From NCBI RefSeq assembly GCF_023169965.1, contig NZ_AP025592.1, forward strand, positions 2,666,001-2,730,000: DNA of 64,000 nucleotides, written 5' to 3'. Each line of letters starts with the position of its first letter. Position 1 is the first letter of the stretch. Shown here piece by piece: positions 1 through 7,259 of the stretch. Made by a program: the position numbers and the translations under genes. The notes below the pieces were generated by a model. The model did not search any database. It had not been told where the DNA came from and saw only the letters and a program-made list of their open reading frames with translations. This DNA comes from Anaeromyxobacter paludicola. GTDB taxonomy: Bacteria; Myxococcota; Myxococcia; Myxococcales; Anaeromyxobacteraceae.

Positions 1-1044
1 GACCGTGAGCCTGCTCGGGATGGCGGGATGCGGCGAGGGCGGCGGCAGCCCGTGGCACGCGTCGCAGGCGAGGGTCGTGGTGCCCCAGACCGGCGAGCCG
101 CCCGGGCCGTGACAGTAGGCGGCGCAGGTACCCGTGCTCGCGTCGTACGTGCCGAGCGCGGCCGGGAGCTGGCCCGAGCCGGTGAGCGCGACGGTGGCCC
201 GCGCGTTCTGGCCGCCGACGTGATCGTAGGTGCTCGGCACGGCGTGGCAGGTGCCGCACGGGAACGGCGCCGCCAGCGCGGTCCCGTCGGCGGCGACGCC
301 GGTGAGGTGCGCCTGGTGCGCGCCGGTGCGGGCCGGGTTCATCGCGCTCCCGAGCCGCTGCCGGACGTCGTCGGGCGGCGCGGCCCAGGTCGGGTGGACG
401 GCGACGTCGTAGCCCGCCTTGGACTGCGCGGTCCGCGCGCCGTGGCAGAACGAGCAGTCGGTCCGCCAGCTCACGTACCCGGCGGTCTGGTGGCAGCCGT
501 CGCAGCCGGGCGCGATGCCGACGCCGGTGAGGTTGGGGCCGTGGCAGCTCGAGGCGGTGCAGCCCGGCGCGCCCGCCACCTTGCCCAGGAAGTCGAGGAA
601 GGCGGGCCCGTGCTGCGCCGGGTCGGAGAAGTTCCCCGAGTGCCCGACCTGCGTGAAGACGGCGAAGAAGGCGTAGACCGTCCGGTCGGCGCCGCTCGCG
701 AGGACGCAGCCGGCGCTGCCGCCGCAGTCCCCGGCCCAGGACTGGAAGGCGTAGCCGGCCTTCGGCGTCGCGGTGAGCGTCGCGCGCTCGGACCAGCCGT
801 AGGTCGCGCTGCAGGCGGTGGCGGCCGTGGGGTAGCCGCAGTTGATCCGCCCGTCGCTCGAGCTGACGATCCCGTTGGCGGGCCGGCTGCCGACCCGGAC
901 GTTGAAGCTGACGCCGAAGACCATCTCCTGGGCGGCCTGCTCGGCCGCTCCCTGGGTGGTGCCCTCGCGCCCGCACGCCAGCAGGGCGAGCAGGCTGACG
1001 ACGGGGGCGAGGAGACGCTGCACTCGACCGCGCGCACCGGACAT
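1..1044 (-). CDS. Multihaem c-type cytochrome lipoprotein with InlB-like repeat (3' end cut by window)
   Basis: The frame is open from ATG 1044 to the window edge, 348 codons, so the C-terminus is missing. The N-terminus is a lipoprotein signal (LALLAC, Cys about residue 24). Residues about 42-120 look like a divergent InlB B-repeat, with G-V-S...I-C-G, TLTATP and the SWAGDCGG signature. Haem motifs follow: one CX4CH (CTASSCH), then CDGCH, CSFCH, CGTCH, one CX3CH (CAAYCH) and CDACH. Mixed CX4CH/CXXCH spacing is typical of large Geobacter/Anaeromyxobacter outer-surface cytochromes. It is probably lipid-anchored on the outer membrane and involved in extracellular electron transfer (inference). 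It is transcribed divergently from the hexahaem operon that starts at 1413. Confidence 0.85.
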   Translation of the reverse strand, partial: MSGARGRVQRLLAPVVSLLALLACGREGTTQGAAEQAAQEMVFGVSFNVRVGSRPANGIVSSSDGRINCGYPTAATACSATYGWSERATLTATPKAGYAFQSWAGDCGGSAGCVLASGADRTVYAFFAVFTQVGHSGNFSDPAQHGPAFLDFLGKVAGAPGCTASSCHGPNLTGVGIAPGCDGCHQTAGYVSWRTDCSFCHGARTAQSKAGYDVAVHPTWAAPPDDVRQRLGSAMNPARTGAHQAHLTGVAADGTALAAPFPCGTCHAVPSTYDHVGGQNARATVALTGSGQLPAALGTYDASTGTCAAYCHGPGGSPVWGTTTLACDACHGLPPPSPHPAIPSRLTV

Positions 1045-1366
1045 CGTGACCTCCCTGCTCGCCCTCCGGCAAGACGATCGCCGGACGAGGCCGGCGAGCG
1101 TCCGGCGACGATGCAAAGGTAACGCCCTCACCCATACCGCGGGTGCGTCTCACTCCAAGTGCGCGCGCGGACGGGCGGGGCTGCGCCGTGTTGCCCCTTA
1201 CGACGCAAGCCCCGATCCACGCAGATTGTGCGGAAGCGGCGGGCGCGAGACAGATTTTGCGGCGCCGCGGCGGGCCTGCCGGGGGCGCCTCTGCCGCTCC
1301 CGCGCGCGCCCATGGCACTCAATTGGATTGCGACCGGCGCCTCGAGCCCGCGCCGGGCGCGCAATC

Positions 1367-1400
1367 TGCTAACGTCCCCAGCCGTTCCGCGGTCCGGAAC
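1367..1400 (+). promoter_or_regulatory. Candidate extended -10 promoter and inverted repeat before the hexahaem operon
   Basis: TG-C-TAACGT (1367-1375) fits an extended -10 with no clear -35 box. Just downstream, GTTCCG (1384-1389) and CGGAAC (1395-1400) form a 6-bp inverted repeat with a 5-nt spacer in the would-be leader, a possible operator or leader hairpin. The remainder of the 1045-1412 gap shows nothing else I can support. Confidence 0.35.
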
Positions 1401-1412
1401 GGGGGGACCCAC

Positions 1413-2213
1413 ATGAAGCGATCGATCGCGTTCGCGGCGCTCGTCCTGTTCGCCGCCACGGCCGCCCAGGCCCAGTCGGGCCCGGCCAAGAAGCGCCGCC
1501 CGCTGCCGTACGAGTTCGGCCGGGTGGTCATCGCGAACCAGTCGGAGAAGGCCGGCTTCGCGCCGGTGGTCTTCGAGCACTGGTTCCACCGCACGAAGTA
1601 CACCTGCCGCGTCTGCCACGTGGACATCGGCTTCGCCATGAAGCCCGGCGGCACCAACATCCGCGCGGCCGACAACGCGAACGGCTTCTACTGCGGCGCC
1701 TGCCACAACAAGAAGCTGGTCTCCGACGGGCACCCGGTCTTCGAGGCCTGCACCAAGGCCGCGACCGGCGACCGCCGCACCTGCGTCCGCTGTCACTCGC
1801 TCGGCATGAACGTGAAGCCGGAGCACGACTTCGCCTCGGTGACGGCCAAGCTGCCCCGGGGCCGCTTCGGCAACGGCGTCGACTGGGAGAAGGCGGAGGA
1901 GGACCACCTCATCAACCCCTCCGACCACCTCGAGGGCGTCTCCATCGCCCGCACCTCGATCTCGGCGCAGAAGGACTTCGCCCTCTCGCCCAAGCTCGCC
2001 GGCATGCCGGACATCATCTTCTCCCACAAGAAGCACACCGTCTGGAACGGCTGCGAGCTCTGCCACCCCGAGATCTTCGTGGGCGTGAAGCGGGGCGCCT
2101 CGAAGTACACCATGGTCGAGATCTTCGAGGGGCGCTCCTGCGGCGCCTGCCACGTCACGGTGGCGTTCCCGCTGACGGACTGCCAGCGCTGCCACTCGAA
2201 GCCGGTGCAGTGA
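1413..2213 (+). CDS. Periplasmic hexahaem cytochrome, c7/c3-like
   Basis: A 266-residue protein with a Sec signal peptide (residues about 1-20, ending AAQAQ). There are six CXXCH sites: CRVCH, CGACH and CVRCH in the N-terminal half, and CELCH, CGACH and CQRCH in the C-terminal half. Two groups of three haems suggest two fused c7-type (PF14522-like) trihaem modules. Start ATG 1413 follows a purine-rich GGGGGGA. The stop overlaps the next start by one base (TGATG), so translation is probably coupled. It is a clear paralogue of the protein at 2569-3369, sharing motifs such as YTCR-CHVD-GFAM and HTVWNGCE-CHPEIF and the same length. The role is probably periplasmic electron transfer; partner proteins are unknown. 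Confidence 0.9.
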   Translation: MKRSIAFAALVLFAATAAQAQSGPAKKRRPLPYEFGRVVIANQSEKAGFAPVVFEHWFHRTKYTCRVCHVDIGFAMKPGGTNIRAADNANGFYCGACHNKKLVSDGHPVFEACTKAATGDRRTCVRCHSLGMNVKPEHDFASVTAKLPRGRFGNGVDWEKAEEDHLINPSDHLEGVSIARTSISAQKDFALSPKLAGMPDIIFSHKKHTVWNGCELCHPEIFVGVKRGASKYTMVEIFEGRSCGACHVTVAFPLTDCQRCHSKPVQ

Positions 2214-2569
2214 TGCGCACCGTCCGGAGGTGGACGCTCGCGCTCGGGGCCGGCGCGATCCTCGCGCTGCTCGCCCCGGCCGCCCGCGCGGCGCCGGGCG
2301 CGAAGGCGGCGAAGGCCGGGCCGGCCCGCGCCGGGCCCGCGGACTGGCAGCAGGAGTTCGCGGACGTCTGCTCGAAGACGCAGGACGCGATGACCCTCTC
2401 CGAGCCCGAGCTCCGCTCGCTCGTCACCCGCTGCGACGCCCTCGAGCCGCGGCTCGAGGCGCTCGAGGAGTCGGGCCGCAAGGTCTGGCTGAAGCGGCTG
2501 CAGCTCTGCCGCGACCTCTACCAGTTCGTGCTCGAGACGAAGGAGCAGGAGCGGAAGGACAAGTCCTGA
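2213..2569 (+). CDS. Small periplasmic protein between two hexahaem cytochromes
   Basis: A 118-residue protein. A signal peptide (residues about 1-27, ending ARAAP) is followed by an Ala/Gly/Lys-rich linker and then a mostly helical acidic/basic segment with three Cys (in ADVCS, TRCD and QLCR). No haem motif is present and I do not recognise a family. Start ATG 2213 overlaps the upstream stop, and its own stop overlaps the next ATG at 2569. It is therefore translationally locked between two paralogous hexahaem cytochromes, which suggests a dedicated partner, assembly factor or third subunit. GTG 2210 is an alternative start, but the overlapping ATG is more usual. Confidence 0.75.
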   Translation: MRTVRRWTLALGAGAILALLAPAARAAPGAKAAKAGPARAGPADWQQEFADVCSKTQDAMTLSEPELRSLVTRCDALEPRLEALEESGRKVWLKRLQLCRDLYQFVLETKEQERKDKS

Positions 2570-3369
2570 TGCGGATCCCCGGCGCCCTCCTCCCCGCGCT
2601 GCTGCTCCTCTCCCCGCTCGCCGCCGCCGGCATGGAGCTGCCGCCGCCGCACACCTACGGCCGGGTGATCATGGGCCGCCGCGCCGGGGCGGCGGGGGTG
2701 CCGCCGGTGGCCTTCGACCACTGGCGCCACCGCGCCCGGTACACCTGCCGGCTCTGCCACGTGGACGTCGGCTTCGCCATGACGGCCGGCGCCTCCCAGG
2801 TCTCGGCGGAGACCAACCGCGGCGGCTTCCACTGCGGCGCCTGCCACAACGGCAAGACCATCTCCGAGGGCAAGCCGATCTTCGCCGCCTGCTCGGGCTC
2901 CGCCGACGTGGGCTCGTCGCCCGCCTGCGTCCGCTGCCACGCCGGCGTGGACGGCGACCGGCTCCGCCGGGACTGGGACGCGTTCGCGGCGAAGCTCCCG
3001 CGGGCCCGCGGCGGCCACGTGGACTGGGAGAAGGCCGAGGCGCAGGGGCTCGTGATCCCGGCGGACTTCCTCCCCGGCGTCTCCTTCGAGCGGCGCAAGC
3101 TGCAGATGTCGAAGGAGGTCCCCTTCGAGTCGAAGGGCTGGATGCAGGGGAACATCGTCTTCTCGCACCCGAAGCACACCGTCTGGAACGGGTGCGAGGT
3201 CTGCCACCCGGAGATCTTCCCCAGCACCTCGCAGGGCGCGGCCCGCACCTCGATGCTGCAGATCGCGAGCGGCGAGACCTGCGGGGCGTGCCACGGCAAG
3301 GTCGCGTTCCCGATCGCCGAGTGCGAGAAGTGCCACGCCAACCGGCGCCCGGGCGGCGGCGGGCCCTAG
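2569..3369 (+). CDS. Periplasmic hexahaem cytochrome, paralogue of the 1413 gene
   Basis: A 266-residue protein with a signal peptide (residues about 1-21, LLLLSPLAAA). Six CXXCH motifs (CRLCH, CGACH, CVRCH, CEVCH, CGACH, CEKCH) sit at the same relative places as in the 1413-2213 protein. The shared motifs VDWEKAE and FSHPKHTVWNGCE point to a tandem duplication of a two-module c7-like cytochrome. It is the last gene of the operon. Start ATG 2569 overlaps the preceding stop. No T-rich terminator is evident after it; about 140 nt of GC-rich sequence precede the next gene. Probable periplasmic electron carrier. Confidence 0.9.
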   Translation: MRIPGALLPALLLLSPLAAAGMELPPPHTYGRVIMGRRAGAAGVPPVAFDHWRHRARYTCRLCHVDVGFAMTAGASQVSAETNRGGFHCGACHNGKTISEGKPIFAACSGSADVGSSPACVRCHAGVDGDRLRRDWDAFAAKLPRARGGHVDWEKAEAQGLVIPADFLPGVSFERRKLQMSKEVPFESKGWMQGNIVFSHPKHTVWNGCEVCHPEIFPSTSQGAARTSMLQIASGETCGACHGKVAFPIAECEKCHANRRPGGGGP

Positions 3370-3513
3370 CGAGCGAGCGCTCCGCCGCTCGCCGGCCCGC
3401 TCGTGGTGCGGGCGGGCCCGCTCCCCCCATTCGCCGCCTTGGCGGCATTGAAACCGCCGCTTACCTGAAGCATCTTGCCCCCGGACCGCGGGGGCGAGAG
3501 AGGTGAGCGCGAG

Positions 3514-4098
3514 GTGGAGATCCGCACCGCGTCGGGCGTGAAGCTCGTCCCGCTGCCGTACAGCCCGAGCCCCGACTTCATGGCCGGCGAGGACGGCCGG
3601 GTCTGGTCGCGCCTGCGCCACAAGGGCTTCGGGAGCTGGGAGTACGTGGACTGGCACCCGGTCGGCGGCGCACCGGGGAAGCGGCGCACGGTCGAGATCG
3701 AGGTCGAGGGGCGGCGGCTCTCGCTCTCCCTGCCGGCGGTGATCTGCGGCGCCTTCCACGGGCTCCCGCCGGAGGACAAGCCGGTGGTCCGCCACCTCGA
3801 CGGCGACCGCGAGAACAACCGCCCCGAGAACCTGGCGTGGGGCACGCAGGAGGAGGCCTGGGCCGACGAGTACCGGCGGCGCCGCCCCTCCGGCCCGTCC
3901 CGCCGCGCCCGCCGCTTCTCGCGCGAGGACCGGGAGCACCTGCGCTGGGCGCTCGCGGTCGGGCTCTGCAGCCAGCGCGAGGCGGCGCGCCGGCTCGGCG
4001 TCGCGCTCTCGACGGTGCAGTCGGTGCTGCGGCCGGGGCCCTCCGGCGCGAACGGCGCGAACGGCCGGGACGACGACGGCCCGGACGCGGAGCCCTGA
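3514..4098 (+). CDS. HNH-type endonuclease-like protein with C-terminal helix-turn-helix
   Basis: GTG 3514 is chosen because AGAGAGG lies 10 nt upstream; TTG 3475 in the same frame would add 13 unlikely residues. The product is 194 aa. The N-terminal third contains a NUMOD4-like stretch (DFMAGEDGRVWS), followed by an HNH core ending HLDGDRENNRPENLAWGT, typical of phage and homing HNH proteins. The C-terminal part (residues about 140-180, SQREAARRLGVALSTVQSV) is a helix-turn-helix. It may be a free-standing homing-type nuclease or a regulator derived from one. No intron or phage genes flank it. Confidence 0.7.
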   Translation: MEIRTASGVKLVPLPYSPSPDFMAGEDGRVWSRLRHKGFGSWEYVDWHPVGGAPGKRRTVEIEVEGRRLSLSLPAVICGAFHGLPPEDKPVVRHLDGDRENNRPENLAWGTQEEAWADEYRRRRPSGPSRRARRFSREDREHLRWALAVGLCSQREAARRLGVALSTVQSVLRPGPSGANGANGRDDDGPDAEP

Positions 4099-4117
4099 GC
4101 GGCGCGCGCGCCGCCCG

Positions 4118-4480
4118 TCACCGCTCGGCGAAGATCCCCTTCTCCTGCGCGCAGGTCTGCCGCGCCTTGTCGAGCGTGGTGGGCGGGTAGAAGAAGAGCT
4201 TCGAGCCGGGCACGCCCTGCCCGGCCGGATAGGTGCAGGTCCCGACGCGCTTCTTCTGGGGGCACGGCGCCATCGCGAGCTTGCCCCGCGAGTACTTGCA
4301 GGCGCTCTCCAGCCGCGGCTGCAGCTGGGGCCCCGCCGACATCACGTCCCACTCGCTGCAGGTCGCACCGGAGCGCGAGGTGCAGCTCTGCAGGTGGCCG
4401 GCCATGCCGGCGGCGCGCGCGGCCCCGGACAGGAGCAGCGTGAAGGCCGCGGCGGCGGCGCGGGTTCCGGCATGGGTCAT
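4118..4480 (-). CDS. Small secreted Cys-rich protein, function unknown
   Basis: A 120-residue protein with a signal peptide (residues about 1-23, ending ARAAG) and six Cys in the mature part, which probably form disulfides; none is in a CXXCH motif. I do not recognise the family. Start ATG 4480. It converges on the HNH/HTH gene that ends at 4098, and a GC palindrome (about 4101-4116) lies between them. Other small secreted Cys-rich proteins in the window (20976-21260 and the lipoproteins at 55521-56113) are similar in general style only. Confidence 0.65.
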   Translation of the reverse strand: MTHAGTRAAAAAFTLLLSGAARAAGMAGHLQSCTSRSGATCSEWDVMSAGPQLQPRLESACKYSRGKLAMAPCPQKKRVGTCTYPAGQGVPGSKLFFYPPTTLDKARQTCAQEKGIFAER

Positions 4481-4587
4481 GGCTGAGCCTCCTCGCGGTT
4501 CCTATAACCGTAAGGCCAGCACTCGCCCTGACCGGTGCTCGCTCGGGTGTCTTGCGTCGGAGAGCCCGCTTCGCGGAGGGTGGCGTC

Positions 4588-6252
4588 ATGACGCTCGATC
4601 GGGCCCGCTCCGCTTCCCCCCGCCGCCTCGCCGGGCTCCTGCTCCTCCCGGCGCTCCTCGCCGCCGCGGGCTGCGGCTCGAAGAGCGCGGCCGGCGCGAC
4701 CCGGCCGGTGCCGGTCGGCGCCGGCTCGCCCGCCGGCGCGGCGGTGGCCGCCACCCTCGACGGCCGCGGCGGCTCGATCTCCAGCGCCGACGGCCGGCTC
4801 ACGCTGCACGTGCCGCCCGGCGCGCTCGCGGCCTCGACCACCGTGTCGGTCCAGGCGATCACCAACACGGCGCCGCGCGGGCTCGGGGCGGCGTACCGGC
4901 TCGAGCCGGCGGGCGCGCGGTTCGCGGCGCCGGTCTCCATCACCTTCCGCGCCGACCCGTCGTCGCCGGCGGCGCGCCAGGCGATCCGCACCCAGGACGC
5001 GACCGGCTACTGGGTGACGGCGCCGTCGGTGCTCCTCAACCCGGCCGCGGGGCTCCTCACCGCCTCGAGCCCGCACTTCAGCGACTGGGCGCTGGTGGCG
5101 GCCGATCCCACCCAGGACCTCGCGGGCACCTTCACGGTGAGCTCGACGCTCAACGCGAGCTCGGCGTTCGCCGCCAACGGCAACGTCTCGCTCGCGTACG
5201 CGGGCGCCGACAGCGTCGAGCGCGTCTACCTCCTCTCCGGCACGAGCACGCTCCAGCCGGTCACCGCCCCCTCCGGCGCCGCCTGCACCGCCGACGCCGA
5301 CACCAAGGCGCTCACCCCGAACGTCGCCGAGGGCTTCCTCTCCCCGGCCAGCTTCTCCTGGGGCGGGAGCGCCACCTGGAGCCTCTCCTGCGGCGGCGCG
5401 CCGGGCTTCGTGGAGATGGTCTTCGACACCGCCGGGATCAGCCACGTGGGCTGCGCCCGGGGGCCGACGGCGGGCGCGCCGGCGGCGATCACCACCGCCG
5501 ACGAGGTCCAGGGCGACTACACCATCGACTGCACCAGCCTCGGCACCGGCGCGCTGCGCGTGGTCTGGCACTTCGTCCGCTGCGGCGGCACCTGCGCGCC
5601 GAGCGGCCCGTGCGCCACCGCGGCGTCCACCTCCTGCGCGAGCGGCTCGCCGGTCTGCTCCGACGGCGCCTTCGCCGCCGCCGGCACCGCCTGCACCACG
5701 ACCGCGGGCGGCGCCGGGGTCTGCAGCGGCTCCTCGGCGAGCTGCGTGGACTGCGTCCAGGGGGCGGCCTGCCCCTCCACGAACCCGTGCGCGGCGACGG
5801 CCACCCTCGAGTGCGCGAGCGGCGCGCCGGTCTGCACCGACCGCACCTTCGTCGCCGCGGGCACCGCCTGCACCTCGGGCGCGACCTCCGGGGTCTGCGA
5901 CGCCGCGGGCGCGTGCACCGCCTGCGCCCAGGGCACCGCCTGCACCTCCGCCAACCCGTGCGCCACCTCCGCCGTCATCGCCTGCGGCACCGGCGGGCCG
6001 GTCTGCACCGACGTGGCCTTCCAGCCCGACGCCACCGCCTGCGCCTCCGTCACCGGCGGCGTCTGCCTGGGCGGCACCTGCCAGGCGTGCGTCGCCGGCG
6101 CGAGCTGCGCGCCGGCGAACCCGTGCGACGTGGGCACCGTGAGCTGCGGCGATCCGGCCGCGCTGCCGCCCACCGGCCCGTCCTGCGTGGACACCGGCGT
6201 GCCGGTCACCTGCCCCACCGGGCAGACCTGCACCGCGGGCAAGTGCGCCTGA
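4588..6252 (+). CDS. Large Cys-rich surface lipoprotein with a ZU5-like beta domain
   Basis: Start ATG 4588 has GGAGGG 7 nt upstream; in-frame starts before it lack this. The product is 554 aa with lipobox AAGC (Cys about residue 30). Residues about 55-140 (GGSISSADGRLTLHVPPGAL...) resemble the ZU5-like beta-sandwich found in myxobacterial surface lipoproteins. The C-terminal 220 residues hold about four imperfect Cys-rich modules of the pattern C-x2-C-x3-A-C-x4-NPC, with Cys spaced for disulfides, common in myxobacterial secreted proteins. There is no haem motif. Probably displayed on the outer membrane; the role is unknown. Confidence 0.75.
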   Translation: MTLDRARSASPRRLAGLLLLPALLAAAGCGSKSAAGATRPVPVGAGSPAGAAVAATLDGRGGSISSADGRLTLHVPPGALAASTTVSVQAITNTAPRGLGAAYRLEPAGARFAAPVSITFRADPSSPAARQAIRTQDATGYWVTAPSVLLNPAAGLLTASSPHFSDWALVAADPTQDLAGTFTVSSTLNASSAFAANGNVSLAYAGADSVERVYLLSGTSTLQPVTAPSGAACTADADTKALTPNVAEGFLSPASFSWGGSATWSLSCGGAPGFVEMVFDTAGISHVGCARGPTAGAPAAITTADEVQGDYTIDCTSLGTGALRVVWHFVRCGGTCAPSGPCATAASTSCASGSPVCSDGAFAAAGTACTTTAGGAGVCSGSSASCVDCVQGAACPSTNPCAATATLECASGAPVCTDRTFVAAGTACTSGATSGVCDAAGACTACAQGTACTSANPCATSAVIACGTGGPVCTDVAFQPDATACASVTGGVCLGGTCQACVAGASCAPANPCDVGTVSCGDPAALPPTGPSCVDTGVPVTCPTGQTCTAGKCA

Positions 6253-6277
6253 GCGCAGCGGCAGGAGGCCGACGCGA

Positions 6278-6330
6278 GGCACCGCTGGCCGCCCCTCCCC
6301 TGCCCTCCCCGCCCGGGCGGGGAGGGAGCG
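6278..6330. repeat. Dispersed GC-rich intergenic repeat, copy 1
   Basis: This lies between two convergent genes. It begins with a 22-nt block that recurs exactly at 55349-55370 and continues with a hairpin, CTCCCCGCCC/GGGCGGGGAG. Related hairpins occur at 28020-28180 and 55380-55450. It is placed where a bidirectional terminator would be expected, but has no T-tract. Confidence 0.55.
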
Positions 6331-6369
6331 CAGCGGGGATTCAGCGGCTCAGGGGTGCGACGCGCGGCC

Positions 6370-7254
6370 TCAGCGCGTCACCGAGAACAGGTCCACCCGG
6401 TTGTTCCCGCGGTCGGCCACCACCATCTCGCCGCCCGGCGTGAGGCAGAGCTGCGCCGGGTAGTAGACCGCGCCCTCGGTCCAGCCGAGCGCGAGCCGCC
6501 GGCCGAGGTAGCTGCCGTCGATGCCGAGCAGCACCACGCCCATCCCGTTCTGGTCCACCACCAGCAGCGTCCCCTTCCCGTCGTGCGTCAGGTACGCGGG
6601 GAAGTTCATGCTCTCCTTCAGCCCCTTCGAGAGGAGCTTGAAGGCGGCGCCGCCCTTCTCCACCGACCAGACCTCCGCCCCGCGCGCGTCGAGCGCGTAG
6701 ACGGTCCCGGCGGCGTCCACGGTGAGGTCCACGAAGATCCCGCCCTTCGGCAGCTCCACCTTGCTCTTGAGCGCGCCGGTCGGGTCGAGCGCCAGCACGG
6801 CGTTGGAGGTCTGGTCGAGGACCCAGACGTCGCCGGCGGCGTCGAGCTTGAAGGCTTGCGGCACCACTCCCGCGGCGCCCTTGGGCTCGAGCCAGCCCTG
6901 GAAGGCGCCCTTGGGATCGAGCCGCGCGATCTTCTTCGCCTTGCGATCGAGGACGAGGAGGTTGCCCTGCCCGTCGAGCTGCACGCGCACCGGGTGCGTG
7001 ACCTGGGCGAGCTTGATCTCCGTCCCGCCGCTCACCACCCCGTCGCGCCACTCGTAGGAGACGAGCCGCCCGTTGCCGGTGTCGGCCACCACCAGCGTCC
7101 CGTCGGCGCACCCCACCCCCTCCGGCGCCTTGAGCGGCGCGTTCTTGGAGTCGGCGTAGACCGGTCCGCGCGAGACGAAGGCCAGCTCGGCCCGGGCCGC
7201 CGGGGCGGCGGCGAGGAGCGCCAGCACCAGGACGTTCTTCATGGACGTGGGCAC
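6370..7254 (-). CDS. Secreted NHL-repeat beta-propeller, last gene of the nanowire operon
   Basis: About 294 aa. Signal peptide MKNVLVLALLAAAPAARA, then repeated NHL-type blades (for example VADTGNGRLVSYEW, VLDRKAKKIARLD, VVADRGNNRVDLF) covering the mature protein, consistent with a six-bladed propeller. GTG 7254 is preferred because AGAGGTGATC, an extended match to the anti-SD, ends 3 nt before it; ATG 7242 in the same frame is the alternative. It starts 5 nt after the 16-haem gene stops. NHL propellers recur beside nanowire cytochrome genes, probably as extracytoplasmic scaffolds or protein-binding partners (inference). It has no haem sites. Confidence 0.8.
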   Translation of the reverse strand: MPTSMKNVLVLALLAAAPAARAELAFVSRGPVYADSKNAPLKAPEGVGCADGTLVVADTGNGRLVSYEWRDGVVSGGTEIKLAQVTHPVRVQLDGQGNLLVLDRKAKKIARLDPKGAFQGWLEPKGAAGVVPQAFKLDAAGDVWVLDQTSNAVLALDPTGALKSKVELPKGGIFVDLTVDAAGTVYALDARGAEVWSVEKGGAAFKLLSKGLKESMNFPAYLTHDGKGTLLVVDQNGMGVVLLGIDGSYLGRRLALGWTEGAVYYPAQLCLTPGGEMVVADRGNNRVDLFSVTR

Positions 7255-7259
7255 GGTGA

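Noticed and set aside
28-1122. Plus-strand open frame at the left edge
   Set aside because: Low-complexity composition; the opposite strand encodes a lipoprotein cytochrome with ordered haem motifs.
1313-1331. TGGCAC...TTGC sigma-54-like sequence before the hexahaem operon
   Set aside because: The -24 to -12 spacing is 2 nt too long, and sigma-54 promoters do not tolerate this.
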